A stretch of 64,000 bases of DNA from Hygrocybe punicea (lineage: Eukaryota > Basidiomycota > Agaricomycetes > Agaricales > Hygrophoraceae). This document shows, piece after piece, positions 19,721-32,093 of this stretch. Below the pieces are notes generated by a model. That model was not told where the DNA came from. It was given only the letters and a program-made list of their open reading frames with translations, and searched no databases. The position numbers and the translations under genes are program-made. The stretch is taken from positions 2,914,001 to 2,978,000 of the forward strand of contig OY744473.1 of assembly GCA_963556145.1 (NCBI GenBank), in the 5' to 3' direction. Each line of letters starts with the position of its first letter. Position 1 is the stretch's first letter.

Positions 19721-22700
19721 GTGGTAAGTCGCATCAAGTCGCAAGGAATCGCAAAATATATGAAATCGGAGCTCAGGATGGCTGAGTGCATATCACCGTG
19801 GAAGAGACGGATGTTAGCCGTGCTTTGGGATCTTGAGTTAGAGACGTACATCAATGCGGAATCAAAGGCCCCTGTCCTGGCGGATGCATCCCATCCAACA
19901 TCAGAGGAATCCAAGGCAATGAAGAAATGGCGCAGCGGAGATGCCAAGACGAGGACATGAATCAAGCTCGCAATTGGCGATGCAGAAATGATACATATCA
20001 TTGGTGCACACATGGCGAGTGAGATGTGGAAGCAGCTAACCTTGGTAAAGGAATCCAGGGGGAAGCTCAGAATATTAGCAACGCGATGCGCATTGTACCG
20101 GTCGATTGCCGAAGAAGGATTCGACCTAATTGAGCACATATCGAAACTCCAGAAACTGCAGGAGGAACTCCACTTGATGGGAAGCCTCGTTTCTGACGAA
20201 GACTTTGTGATGATACTTGTATCCTCCTTACTGGAAAGTTGGGACTTGTATACATCAGCATATGTAGGCTCGAAGAAGGACGGAACATCACTGACGTCAC
20301 ACGAGCTAGTCGCAATCCTATTAGAGGAAGACCACCAGCGCCATGAGCGCAGCAGAGATCCTAACAATGTCGCTATGCATGGGAGGTTCACCGGAAAGTG
20401 CGACGGAAAGGGTAATGGAAAGCAGAAAGCAGCCGATTCCAAAACAGAATGCTTCAACTGCCACAAGAAGGGACATATGGCGAAGGACTGCTGGTCTAAA
20501 GGTGGCGGAAAGGAAGGGCAAGGGCCAAAAGGGAAAGGAAAGGGCACCGGAAAGGGCGGAAACCAACGGAACCAATTGAATCAAGCTGCAGACAATGTCA
20601 ATAATATGTTACAGGACATAGCATACGCAGTGAATACAGACAATATTTCAAACTACGATTGGTTACTGGATTCCGGAATGACAAGTCACATCAGCAATTC
20701 CCGAAATGCATTTATCACGTATAAAACTCTGGACGAAGCTACCGTTCAAGGACTAGGAAAGGTAGCCGCTCGAGCTCTTGGTCACAGAACCATCATCTTA
20801 CACTTCACAGTGGATGGAAAGGATGTACAGCACCAGCTATGAGACATACTACATGTACCGGAGTCACGGAACTCACTACTATCACTGAGCCGATTTGATG
20901 AAAGTGGCAGATGGGTTAACTTCCGCAATGGAATATGCAGGCTCTATATGAAGGAGAATAAACTTGTCAGAACAGGCCGGAAAGACGGATGACTATACCA
21001 TTTGAACGCCCAAGCACAATCGCGCACACCAGAAAAGGCAAACATAGCCACGCCAAAGAAAATGTCTTGGGACGAATGGCACCGCCTATATGGACACATC
21101 GGAATGAGCGGACTCAAGACCCTGCAGAGAATTGGATTAGTCATGGGTCTAGAAATCGACGAAGGGAGTGTCCCTTCCCAAACCTGTGAGGCTTGCATTC
21201 AGGTGAAGCAAGCCATCCAGCCATTTCTGAAAGAGGCTGATGGACGATCCAAAGTCACCAGAGAGCAGACTTTGAGCGACGTCTGGGGCCCAGCACGCGT
21301 AGAGTCTATCGGAGGATCGAGATACTGTATCTCATTCATGGACGACGCAACACACACCGTAACCACTTTATTCATGAAACGGAAAAGCCAGGTGACGGAA
21401 CGCATCAAGGCTTACGTTAACATGATCAAGAAGAAGTTCGATCGAAACCCTAAATATTTGCGGTTCAATAACAGAAAGGAACTCATCAACAAGGAAGTCA
21501 AGAGATGGGCAGTGGAGAAGGGAATTGTCATCGAAACAACGGCCCCTTACTCACCCTCGCAACATGGAATGGCGGAAAGATTTACTCGCACATTACTGGA
21601 GTTAGCCTGCATGATGTTGATCGCTAAAAACCTGCCTGCATTCCTTTGGCCAGAAGCCGTTGCACATGCAGCATACATTCGAAACTGATCCCCCACCAAG
21701 GCTCTAGATGGAATGACTCCGCATGAAGCCTGGACTGGCAAGAAGCCAGACGTATCGCATTTCCGGGAGTTCGGATGCGATGTTTGGGTCTTATATCAAG
21801 GCGGAAAAAGATTGAAGCTGGCACTGCAATCAGCTAAGATGAAGTTCATAGGATTTGTGGAGTCGCAGAAGGCTATCCGATACTATGATGCTGCAACGCA
21901 GACTGTTAAAACATCACGGAATGTTGCATTTCACGAGGATGGGGCATTGCAGGAAGTCCGGATTGTATCCGACTTACTGGGTTTGCAATTCGAGGGGGAG
22001 CAGAGTGAATCCGACAACTCGCAAACTCCGGAACCACCGGAACCCGCAATGGAATCACCGGAACCCACTGTGATGGCACCAGAAAGGGCCATTCGCAGAC
22101 CGGAGAATGAAATAACATACCCACCAAGAGCAACACGAGGAGTCGACCGCGACTACCGACATTTAAACAACCCGTGTGCACAACCGACACAACACGAGAT
22201 ACGCGAACCGCTTGATGTACAGAGACCAATGGAATCATTTGCAGCGAAACAAAAGGACAAAGTCAGCGCGGAAACAACCATTGCATATGCATTCTTGAGC
22301 GCAATGCAACAAGATAGCAGTCTCACCGACAAGGACCCATGGGATTTAAGAGAAGCCAGGGAAGCCATAGATTGGGAGAACTGGAAGGTAGCAATGAAAG
22401 AGGAATTTGATCAGCTACAGGAAATGGGCGTTTGGAAACTCGTAGACTTACCGGAGGGGCGGGAAGCCATCGGAAGCAAATGGGTTTTCCACCGGAAACA
22501 CGATGAGACAGGCGCAATCGATAGGCACAAGGCCCGGTTAGTAGCCCAGGGGTTCTCGCAGAAGCCCAGAGTGGATTTCAGCGAAACCAGAACATTTGCT
22601 CCTGTGATGCGGTTTGAGACATTACAGACGTTGCTCACATATTCCGCAGTCAAGGACTGGGATATCCAGCAGATGGATATCAAAGGCGCATACCTTAATG

Positions 22701-23997
22701 GATGGGTGAAGGAGGAGCTGTACATGAAGCAGCCGGCAGAATTTGAGGACGGAACCGGACGGGTTTGCCACCTCATACGCCCTATATATGGTCTCAGGCA
22801 AGCTGGAAACGTATGGAACACGGATTTCGATAACACGATGAAGGAATTTCATTATACGAGATTACGGATCGACTACTGCGCGTACTACTATCAGGAAGGC
22901 GAAAACTTTTCCATTGTACTCGTATGGGTCAACGACCTCACGGCTTACGCAAATAACCGAGCGATAAATCAGCGGGTAATCAACCAGCTAAAGGAAAAAT
23001 ACACGGTAACGGTCATCAGAAAGCCAACGTTACTGCTCGGAATCCATATCAAATGAGACCGCCAACAACAGAAAATCACCCTATCACAAAGCCGCTATAT
23101 CCGGAAGATCCTCGCGAAGGCCAGAATGAAGGATGCCAAGCCGGTATCAACCCCGATGGACCAGAACGTGGTCCCACGAATAAACGAAACCGAAACCGAC
23201 GAGAGCGAGCGGAAACGCACCTCGATCGAGTACGCGACACAAGTCGGAGAGCTCTTGTATGCTGCGCACGCGACAAGACCCAATATCATGTATGCAACTG
23301 TAACCATTGCACAATTCACACGGAACCTGAGTCCAGAACACTGGACAGCACTTAAAAGGATATTCCACTACCTAAAGGGAACGATGGATTACGAACTAAC
23401 GTACGGCGGAAAGGACCAACGGATTACAACGGAAACCATTCATTACGTCGATGCCGATTGGGGATCCTACCCGCACCGGAAATCCATTAGCGGATATGTG
23501 TTCATGATTGCAGGGGGAGCCGTGGCTTGGAGCTCAAAGAAGCAAAGCACGATTGCGTTGTCAACGGCCGAAGCGGAATATGTCGCCGCTACTCATGCCA
23601 CAAAACAGCTAATCTGGCATAGAAACTTGTTGAAGGAATTGGACCTATGGTCGGACGAAACATTGATTTTACGATCCGACAATCAGGCCGCGATTGCTAT
23701 ATCGCACAACCCGGAATTCCACGGACGAAGCACATAGATATCAATCTACATTTCCTACGAGATCACGACACGTCTGGTATTCTCAAAATCACGTATATTC
23801 CTTCTGAAGAAAATCTAGCGGACATATTTACAAAAGGGTTACCTCGCCCGCTTCACGCAAAGTTCACAGCCGAACTTGGTCTATTGACCGGAGAGGAACG
23901 GGAAAGAGCGGAAGATGTAACGGAATACATGGACGATGTTTACCGCGACCTGGAACGAGTCGAAGAGTATTCGACCAAGGGGGAGTGTTGGGAATAG
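19721..23997 (+). pseudogene. Ty1/copia gag-pol, inactivated by multiple stops
   Basis: Domains in order are Gag (from about 19790), CCHC knuckle CFNCHKKGHMAKDC (20450), protease with WLLDSGMTSHI (Met where Ala is usual), integrase with an H-H-C-C finger (21060-21200) and an altered core reading RFNNRKE where RSDNGKE-type sequence is usual, reverse transcriptase with WVND in place of VDD (about 22925), and RNase H (about 23440-23700). Stops at 19958, 20840, 20990, 21686 and 23054 are all TGA at positions where CGA Arg fits. A small deletion near 23730 shifts the last 80 codons. I find no 5' LTR before gag, so the copy is also 5'-truncated. Confidence 0.9.
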
Positions 23998-24227
23998 TGG
24001 CCGAATAGTCGCGGAAAGGATTAGTAATCTGTATCACGTGACCCCAGAACTCAAACACACCCATCCGATGAATAATGCTGAAGCGCAGCATGTATTCTAC
24101 TCACCACAGGAAACTTCTAGTAGATTTAGCTAGTAGTATAAAAACCCTCTCAGAGAGAGGCAAATTAATTCATTCCACACAAAATATCTTAGCGGTCAAC
24201 AACCACTGCAAACTATATATTCCAATA
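23986..24227 (+). mobile_element. 3' LTR of the copia element
   Basis: A purine tract AAGGGGGAG precedes TGTTGGGAAT at 23986. The right end is probably ATTCCAATA at 24227, an imperfect mirror of TGTTGGAAT with the terminal CA apparently now TA. A TATA box (TATAAAAA, 24137-24144) lies inside. The pol stop codon falls within the first bases of the LTR, common in copia elements. Confidence 0.65.
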
Positions 24228-24259
24228 ATTAGAACTTCAGCAAGCGAAGGACCACCATT

Positions 24260-24660
24260 CCCTTTTGCGAGAAGTGCGAAAGCATCAGCAAAATCCGGGG
24301 TCCTTTTTGAAACCCTTGAGACCCTTTTTCAAGATGCAAAAGAAGCAAAAGTTGCGGAAGATGTCCAAGCTCCCCCACCTTTTCCAAGGTAGGTGCCATT
24401 CCTTGGAAAAGGTGTTTCGTCTTGGAAAAGAGTCTCCACCTTGGAAAACTTGATCTACCTTGAGAAAACCAGGAGAAGGAGGTGAAAAGGACCCTCCTTT
24501 TTTCAAGAGGTTGGCCTTTTTCAAGTTCGACTGTCTCACGAAAAAGTTGCCCATTTTTTGAAAAAGTGGCTCAAGTTGTAAAAGTAGTTCCCCCTTTTCA
24601 AACCGTTCTACCCTTTTCCGACAATAAAATTTTATTATTCAAAATGGCCCATTTGGGCGA
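24260..24660. repeat. Low-complexity CTTGGAAAA / TTTTCAAG region
   Basis: Short words such as CTTGGAAAAG, TTTTTCAAG and CCTTTT recur irregularly on both strands. The open frames here are artefacts of this composition. Confidence 0.6.
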
Positions 24661-24992
24661 CAGGAGAACGGAGGGGACGGAAGGGACAAAGTTGGTGAGA
24701 AATGAGGCCGGCTCGTTGCATGTGCCAGTGATGGAAAAATAAAAGGACGGCGACACAAACATGGAAATGGTGGGGTAGTAGAAGACTTGAAGAACTAACT
24801 CGGAGGTAGTACTAGATGCAAAAGCAGCAGGTTGGGATGAGGAACGATGTGAAAGAAAGTCGCTGATGGGACAAGAAAGGATGGTGGTGCAGAAAGACGA
24901 CACAGAGGCGCGACTTGGAGGGGCATGGATTTCGTGAGGATATTGCTAAAAGGAAATTAGATATGGTGTAAATGGTTGGGAATAACTCACCA

Positions 24993-27231
24993 TTATTCCA
25001 TCAGAATGTCGTTGTCACCATCAACAATGTCATCATCTCCCTCCTCGGCCACCAAGTCTTCATCGCCATCCTCGAGTTCATAGTCAGATGAGTCCAACGA
25101 AGCGCATAAAATCTCGACGGCATCAATCTTCTTCTGCCTGGCATACAGACTCGCGCTCTCTAGAATTTTTGCCCACTGGCCCTCTTTGAGCTTCCCAATT
25201 AATTTTAGCAGGGACGACACTTTCTTGACAAAGATGTCTTTGCCGTCAACTCTTTCAATACGATCGGCCCAATTTGTCTTCGAGAAGTATCCGGGCGGCC
25301 CACGAGGAATATGCTTCACACCGTCCTGATGGTACAACAGTGCACGTTTACTCTAATAAAGCGGAGATTGTGTAGTTGGGTGGATCAGGAAAAGTAGTTA
25401 CGTGAGCTTACTGCTTGTAGAGCTAGCACCAGGGCCCCTACGGGTTTATCGGTCAAACGCTGAGCAAGATGGATACTTGAAATGGTGGAGATATGGGTAG
25501 AAAGAGTGGCCAACACGAGGGAAGACTGGAAAATTCCCTGGAAAAAAAAGTGGAAGGTGAGCATTGGCAGCCGAAACGAGATGTAGAAATGTCATACAAT
25601 TGGCACTTGACCATCAGAGACTGTTTTGTAGTAGAATGGGCAGCTTCTATCATCATCGCCCAACATCCAAGTTACGTAGGTAGCACGGGCTTCGGGTGTG
25701 TCCAAGTCTAACTCGATGAACAGCTTTTCAAGCTGGTTCATGGCAGTCGAGGCGAATTTGTTGCGCCAGTCTGCCAAGCGATCATCGGCCTCAAAAACAT
25801 TCAGTCTGAGATCCCTGTAAGAGGCGCAAAATATACGTACCAGTTTAGAAACGGTCCACAAAAGATCGTCCTTGAGCTGAGAGTTGAAATCGGGGAAACT
25901 GGCATACCACGTTTGGCGGAGTTGTTCATCGGTGGGCTGTTCCCATGGCGCCAAGGTGCCCATTAATTCGCGAAGCTGGGGTACGAATCTGCTGCGGAAG
26001 CCTTCCCGAACTGCTGCCGGTAAATGGTTCATAGTAAGGTCATCCTTTTTTACTTCACCGCCGCGAACGCCACGCTTAGCTTCCAGTGAGTCATGGCTGT
26101 CAAGATGGATCTTGACGAGAGAGCGAATGCCCGGCTGTATAGTGGTCAACGGAGATGGACTCGGACATGAAAGAAAAAGACAGCTAACCGTCGCTGGTTT
26201 CAACGTAGTGCCGCCACCATAGTAGCGGACAGGCTTTTTGCTGGCAGCCTGAGAGAGGGCCAACCTTTCTTGCGTGTCGTCGCCATCACTGATGCCACCC
26301 AGCGCATTTTCATCATGTTCGGGGGTAGTTATCCTGTCACTGGTTGACATTGGGTGAGAAATGGTTGCCGGCGTTTTCCAGTTAGTACGAAGTCCTCCAA
26401 TCTTGGCCATACTAGTAGCAGGCTTGCCCTTCTTCTTGAGCGGTGGTCTTGAAACAGCACAACATTTAAATGAGAGAGTAAACAACTTATAGTTAGAATG
26501 GCAGTATTCGTGAGATGACATAGTAAAAGACTTAGCGCTCACCCGTCAACATCACCATCAATGATTTTCCGCTTTTGGGTGGGCAGCTGATCATCATCAA
26601 GGTAGGCAAGGGCGTATTGGGCGATGACTTCTTTCCTAAACTCAGTCTTCTTAGCTTTTTTTTCGACCCGCTTCCTCTCCCTCTCGGCGTCAGCATCGTT
26701 TGGCTCACAATCCTCCACCGTTCCCTGCTTTGTTACTGTCCGAGCCTCCGCTGCCATTGAGGCCGCCACTGGGAAGGTAACCATTTCCTCCAAGTCTTCG
26801 TCAGTATCTGAAATCAATAAATTGACGTGGTACTTGGATAGGGCTTCTGAAAAGTCAGTGCAAGACATACCGTCCATTGCTGCCAAGTCCAACGCTGCTG
26901 CCTTTATCTCGGCCACTCTCTTCGCGGCTGCATTCTGGGCAACAGGCCTGGAAGTCTTTATTTTCGTGCTGACAGGTGGGTGGTCCGCAGTGCTGTCAAT
27001 TAACCTGTCCTGATCATTCATCTCGTTTTCCTTCCTAGACACGCCCAGGATAGCCGCTGTCCTAGTGTCGGATAGCCTTTGCTTTTCTTGTTCTTTCAGT
27101 GCATTTGCGGCCGCAACTTCGGCAGAGGTCCTTCGGGGTTTAGGTTTGTCGGGCGCTCCAGGCATTGTATCACGTCCCGGCCTCAGGCTGAGGGTCATTT
27201 GAGGAACCACAGTTTGTTTTTTAGGGGGCAT
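24993..27231 (-). CDS. Five-exon gene of unknown function (653 aa)
   Basis: Exons 27231-26543, 26447-26189, 26134-25607, 25537-25412 and 25352-24993 have consistent phases and give an uninterrupted protein of 653 residues. It starts MPPKKQ, is basic with a coiled-coil-like Lys/Glu stretch (residues about 185-215), then has low-complexity linkers, a globular middle with WYASFPDFNSQLKDDLL and WRNKFASTAMNQLEKLF, a region LVLATLSTHI, the segment GYFSKTNWADRIE and an acidic Asp/Glu tail. I recall similar multicopy hypothetical proteins in mushrooms but know no function. It sits among transposons and is yet intact, so it may be a recently duplicated family member or part of a mobile unit. The N-terminal KKQ/KPRR clusters could direct it to the nucleus (inference). 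Confidence 0.75.
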
Positions 27232-27327
27232 TGAGGAAATTGGTAGAATTTTGTGCAGCGTACGTCTCCGTGATGAAGTCTTATATGAGTTTTCTGACAG
27301 CGGCTTTCAAGTTCAGACCCGGCTATT

Positions 27328-27860
27328 CCGAAGTCCGACGTCTTTGCGTCTGACTCCAAGCCCAAGTCCGTGACTCGGACTCGGACTCTCCAAATTCACC
27401 ACCCACCAATTGGTTTGCTGCACTCGGACACGATCCCTCTGGCTGCATTGCTCACGGCACTGCCAACTTATTCACGCTCGGCTCTTTTTGTTGCCTTCCC
27501 AGACCTGGCTCTTCCGAAGTCCGACATCTTTGCGTACCACCCACCACCTGGCTTTTTTCACGACACGACTTCATTCTCATCCACTAGGTTTTCTACGCTC
27601 GGACACCATCCATCTGGCTGCATTGCTCACGGCACTGCCAACTTATTCGCGCTCGGCTCTTTTTGTTGCCTTCCCAGACCCGGCTCTTCCGAAGTCCGAC
27701 ATCTTTGCGTACCACCCACCACCTGTCTTTTTTCACGACACGACTTCATTCTCATCCACTAGGTTTTCTACGCTCGGACACCATCTGTCTGGCTGCATTG
27801 CTCACGGCACTGCCAACTTATTTACGCTCGGCTCTTTTTGTTGCCTTCCCAGCTCCGTCC
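27328..27860 (+). repeat. Three copies of a ~175-bp tandem repeat
   Basis: CCGAAGTCCGAC occurs at 27328, 27514 and 27689. The linked words CTGGCTGCATTGCTCACGG and GCTCGGCTCTTTTTGTTGCC recur at the same spacing (186 then 175 bp). The units are highly similar, so the expansion is recent. Three long plus-strand frames run through it with shifted repeats of the same peptide and are not credible genes. It lies about 500 bp upstream of the Plavaka transposase start. Confidence 0.8.
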
Positions 27861-28340
27861 TTTGCCCAGCTTTTTTCAAGACATCACGTTACGGTTGCGA
27901 TATTACAACACCTTCAAGTTGTTCCCACCCTTGTAGGTTGACCCCACCCTTTCCCACACCCCGCAACTGACGCTCTTGTGCTTGCCCCTGCAGAGTCTTC
28001 TTTCTCGTTAGTCAACACTATAACCGCGGCTTTATCCATCTGGGTTTTACATACTCTTCCACAATCTTCAACTTCTGCCCCTCTATCCCTTCTACCACTG
28101 CTCGCACATTGCGCATATTGGCCTCTGAGAGCTCACCTACCAACTCTGACTGTGGTAGTATAGTAGTCGTCAAACGGTTAGTATAATATATTCAACTCAG
28201 TATCTCTCATGTCACTTATTTCGGACCATATTTTTTAATTGGGTCGTCTTCAAGGCTATTGTTGTCGGCTGTGTACAGGGCCATTGCTTGTCCATTGTGT
28301 GCTGTACTTTATCCCTCCTACTCTGAGTTCTCTTTATGCC

Positions 28341-31300
28341 ATGGGCCTATCCCGCAGGGCCTTTCAGCCGGCTATATTTGTGTGCCCAATAAGAGAATGT
28401 CAAAAGATATGTAAATCATCAGGAGGACTCACACAACATCTGCACTCAGCACATCCTACATTCCGGGCTCGCCATCGACATAGTCCATCACCTACCTCAC
28501 CACCACGTCGGCATTCTTCTCCACCCCAGGATGTTCCACAACGATCAGCATCACCTGAGCATGCAGCAGAGATGTCTGGCTCACCTCCAACGCCACCTGT
28601 GGGTTCACCTGAGCCCAACTTGGAGTCACCTTCTGGGTCACCATCACCTCAATCCAGTCATCACTATCCTGCTGCTCAGGCTCTCGATATCAACATGCAT
28701 CCAATTATTGATGGCACCCCATGCAATGTTCAGGGAATGGACCTTCCACCAGGTTCCCCTCCTCCCCCACGTGAGGAGCGTGCCATTGATGATTATTCAC
28801 CATACAACAGTCGTGCTGAATTTGAGTTTGCTGAATTTATATTTGCTGAGGAGCAAATGTCAGCTGCAAAGCTTGACAAGCACCTTAACAATTTGGCAGC
28901 TCTCTATCCTGATTCCGATCCTCCGTTTGCGGATCACAAGGAGATGTATTCAGTCATTGATGCAACAAGAGAGGGTGATGTGCCCTGGCAGTCATTTTCT
29001 GTCTCATATGATGGTGAACTTCCAGATGATGAGGCTGGTGAAGTCCCTTCATGGATGACTGCAAAGTATGATGTTTGGTTTCGTGATCCACTTCTTGCCA
29101 TGGAGCAACAAATTGGAAATCCGGACTTTGCCACAGAAATGGACTTTGCACCAAAACAAGTCTTTGACAAAGGGAACAAGCGTCAATATACTGATCTCAT
29201 GTCTGGTAACTGGGCATGGCAGCAAGCGGTATGGTATTTGTTATCTTTGAACAAGGTTGCTGATATAATGCACCAGGACAAAATTGCTGAAGATGAAGAA
29301 ACACATGGATCGATGTTTGTTCCTGTGGTCCTTGGCAGTGACAAGACTACAGTCTCTGTTGCTACAGGCAACAATGAGTATTACCCACTCTATGCATCAA
29401 TAGGAAATGTCCACAATAATGTGCGCCGTGCCCATCGCAATGCTGTTTCTGTCATTGGATTCTTGGCACTGCCAAAGAGTAAGTGACAGTCATTTTAGAT
29501 TTCTGCTTTGGATTCTAACAGCTAGGTTAGCCACAAAGGATCACCAAGCTGATTCTGATTTTCGGAAGTTCCGGCGCCAACTTTTTCATTCTTCTCTGCA
29601 CCAGATTCTATTGCCATTGCGTCCACACATGTCAGTACCAAGGGTGACACGATGTAGTGATGGACACTTTCGACGTGTTGTTTATGGCTTGGGTCCATAT
29701 ATTGCAGATTATCCAGAACAGAGTCTACTCTCCTGCACTGTCCGGGGGTGGTGCCCACGGTGTGTAAAGTTTGACTTTCAAGTAATGCCTACTTTCTAAA
29801 CCTGCAACAGTTGCACAGCAATGCCTGAGGATCTTGATGGACAAGCTGGGCACCGATCGCATGAACACACTGATGTTCTCCTGGGGGCTTGCAGTCTAGA
29901 TGAGCTTTGGAATAATTATGGAATTGTTGGAGACCTGATTGTAAGCATTGTGTAATTTACAACCATCTAAAGCTAATATATTTGTATAGCCATTCACAGT
30001 GGGATTCCCACGTGCTGATATTCATGAACTGTTATCTCCGGATATCCTTCATCAGCTTATCAAAGGCACTTTCAAGGACCATCTTGTGGATTGGGTTGTG
30101 GAATATATTAAGATTTCTCACCCTCCTCAAGAAGCTAATAAAATATTAGCTGATATTGACAGACGGTGACTGCTAATCATGATGTTCATTTAAGAGATTC
30201 TAATCCTAAACTAGGATTGCTGCTGCACCACCATTTCCTGGGCTGCGCCGCTTTCCAGATGGTCGTGGGTTTAAGCAATGGACAGGTGATGACTCAAAGG
30301 CTTTGATGAAGGTGTGTTCTAAATTTGGATTTTGATGTACAATGCCAGATGATATAAAATCAGGTTTTTATTCCTGCCATTGCTGGCCATGTTCCAAGTG
30401 AAATGGTCAAAGCCATCAGCGCTTTCACTGAATTTTGCTATCTTGTACGACGTGAAATTATCAGTGAGGATACTCTGCAGTCCATTGATGCAGCAGTTGA
30501 TTCCTTCCATAATTTCCGAGAGATATTTCGGACTGTTGGTGTACGACCAGATGGTTTTTCTCTTCCTCGTCAACACTCTCTCATTCACTATCGCCGACTT
30601 ATTCAAATGTTTGGTGCTCCAAATGGACTTTGCTCATCAATAACTGAATCCAAACATATCAAGGCTGTCAAAAAACCTTGGCGGAGATCCAGTCGGAACC
30701 ATGCTCTAGGACAGATGCTTCTCACAAACCAGCGACTTGACAAACTTGCTGCAGCATGAGTTGACTTCACAGCTCGTGGGATGATGCAAGGCCATGGTTT
30801 TGCATTGCCTCAGCCACAACTAAATATCATTCTCGAGAATGATGAAGACATGGACCAGGGGGCTGATGAGCATCCAAAATGTCTGGGAGAAGTCAAGCTA
30901 GCAAAGACCGTAACACTTGGTGGGTATTTTCTCTGTTTAAATTGATAGTTCTCAATATCTGTACAGCTCGGGATTATCCTAGAGATCCAGTTCGACTTGG
31001 AGAACATATTGGGCAGCCAGAGCTTCCAACACTCATTCGGCGCTTCCTCTATGACCAGCTCAATCCTAACTCAGAGGTTTCAGGTCAGGATATTGATCTG
31101 GATCAGTGTCCAAAATTTTCTGGGCATAGCGTTTATGCTTATCCTTCCGCTGTTGCAACGTTCCATGCTCCAAGTGACTTGTCTGGGAGACATGGAATGC
31201 ATCATGAGAGGATACATGCAGTTTCTTCATGGCGACATGGACCTCCTCGCTATGATTGTGTTTTTGTTGAAAAGGATCCAGAACAAGAAGGTTTTCAAGG

Positions 31301-31631
31301 ATTGCATGCAGCACGTGTTTTTCTTTTCTTTTCTTTCACCTATCACTCTGTTTCTTATCCTTGTGCACTAGTTCATTGGTTTTCACCAGTTGACCACAGA
31401 CCATGTGAAGATACTGGTTTGTGGATTGTTGAACCTGATATTCTTCATGATGGGACTCCACTCAAAGCTGTTATTCATCTAGAATGTATTCTTCGCAGTG
31501 CACATCTTATTGGTGTGGCTGGAGAAGATTTTCTTCCTCAAAATTTTTCTTGTCATGACTCACTGGATGCATTCCAAGCTTTTTATGTTAACAAGTATGC
31601 TGATCATCATTCAAATGAAATTGCATTTTGA
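28341..31631 (+). pseudogene. Plavaka-family transposase, one in-frame stop
   Basis: The N-terminus has a C2H2-like finger (CPIRECQKICKSSGGLTQH). Then come the hallmark segments PYNSRAEFEFAEFIF, KYDVWFRDPL, MSGNWAWQQA, LGSDKTTVSVATGNNEYYPL and GNVHNNVRRAHRN. After short introns follow PFTVGFPRADIHELLSPDIL, HQLIKGTFKDHLVDW, TVGVRPDGFSLPRQHSLIHY and the C-terminal block to EIAF. Plavaka is a CACTA-related DNA transposon family in Agaricomycetes. At least five introns of about 45-60 bp are visible (for example after 29480, and near 29780, 29940, 30165, 30312 and 30917). A TGA at 30757-30759 lies where Arg fits. I could not identify terminal inverted repeats. Confidence 0.85.
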
Positions 31632-31982
31632 TTCAGCAACATGAAACAATAAGTGATCTGAACACATTGATAGGGTGGATAAATGAACTAACAGCATGTG
31701 GCAGAGCATGCACACCACCAGCTCATTGTGTTGTACATGTTATAATGTGCTGGCCAATTGTGTCAAGCAGGGAAATGCAGGTACCAGCTGTGGCACTGGC
31801 ACTAGTGATGGCCCTAGCACAGGGAAAAAATGGCTCCAGCAATGTCAGTGGAGGATGAAAAATGATGGCATTGCGAGGGGAAAGCAGAGGCACTTAGCTG
31901 ATTGTTCCTTTTCTCTGAAAATGTATGGCAGCCACGCCCTTCGACCTTCCCGCGCTGTCGCGGTGGTGTGTTATTGGGTCCA

Positions 31983-32093
31983 GGTTTTCGGAGGGGTGAA
32001 CTAGAGAGCAGGGATTCAGAAGAGAGGGAGTTTTGCTGGGTGGTGCGGGATATGCATAATAGGTTCATTGTGAGTTGTCAGCGGAAGTCCAGG
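31983..32093. repeat. Direct repeat copy A flanking the cyclin pseudogene
   Basis: This sequence around GAGGGGTGAACTAGAGAGCA is repeated at 33584-33701 with few changes. The pair brackets the cyclin fragment. It may be duplicated promoter sequence or the scar of an insertion. Confidence 0.75.

Noticed and set aside
25815..25840. A possible intron (GTACGT...TTACAG) in the unknown five-exon gene
   Set aside because: It is only 26 bp and its removal breaks the frame; reading through keeps the protein intact.
27370..27970. Plus-strand ORFs of 130 and 186 codons with repeated peptides
   Set aside because: They are translations of the 175-bp tandem repeat in different frames, with no independent support.
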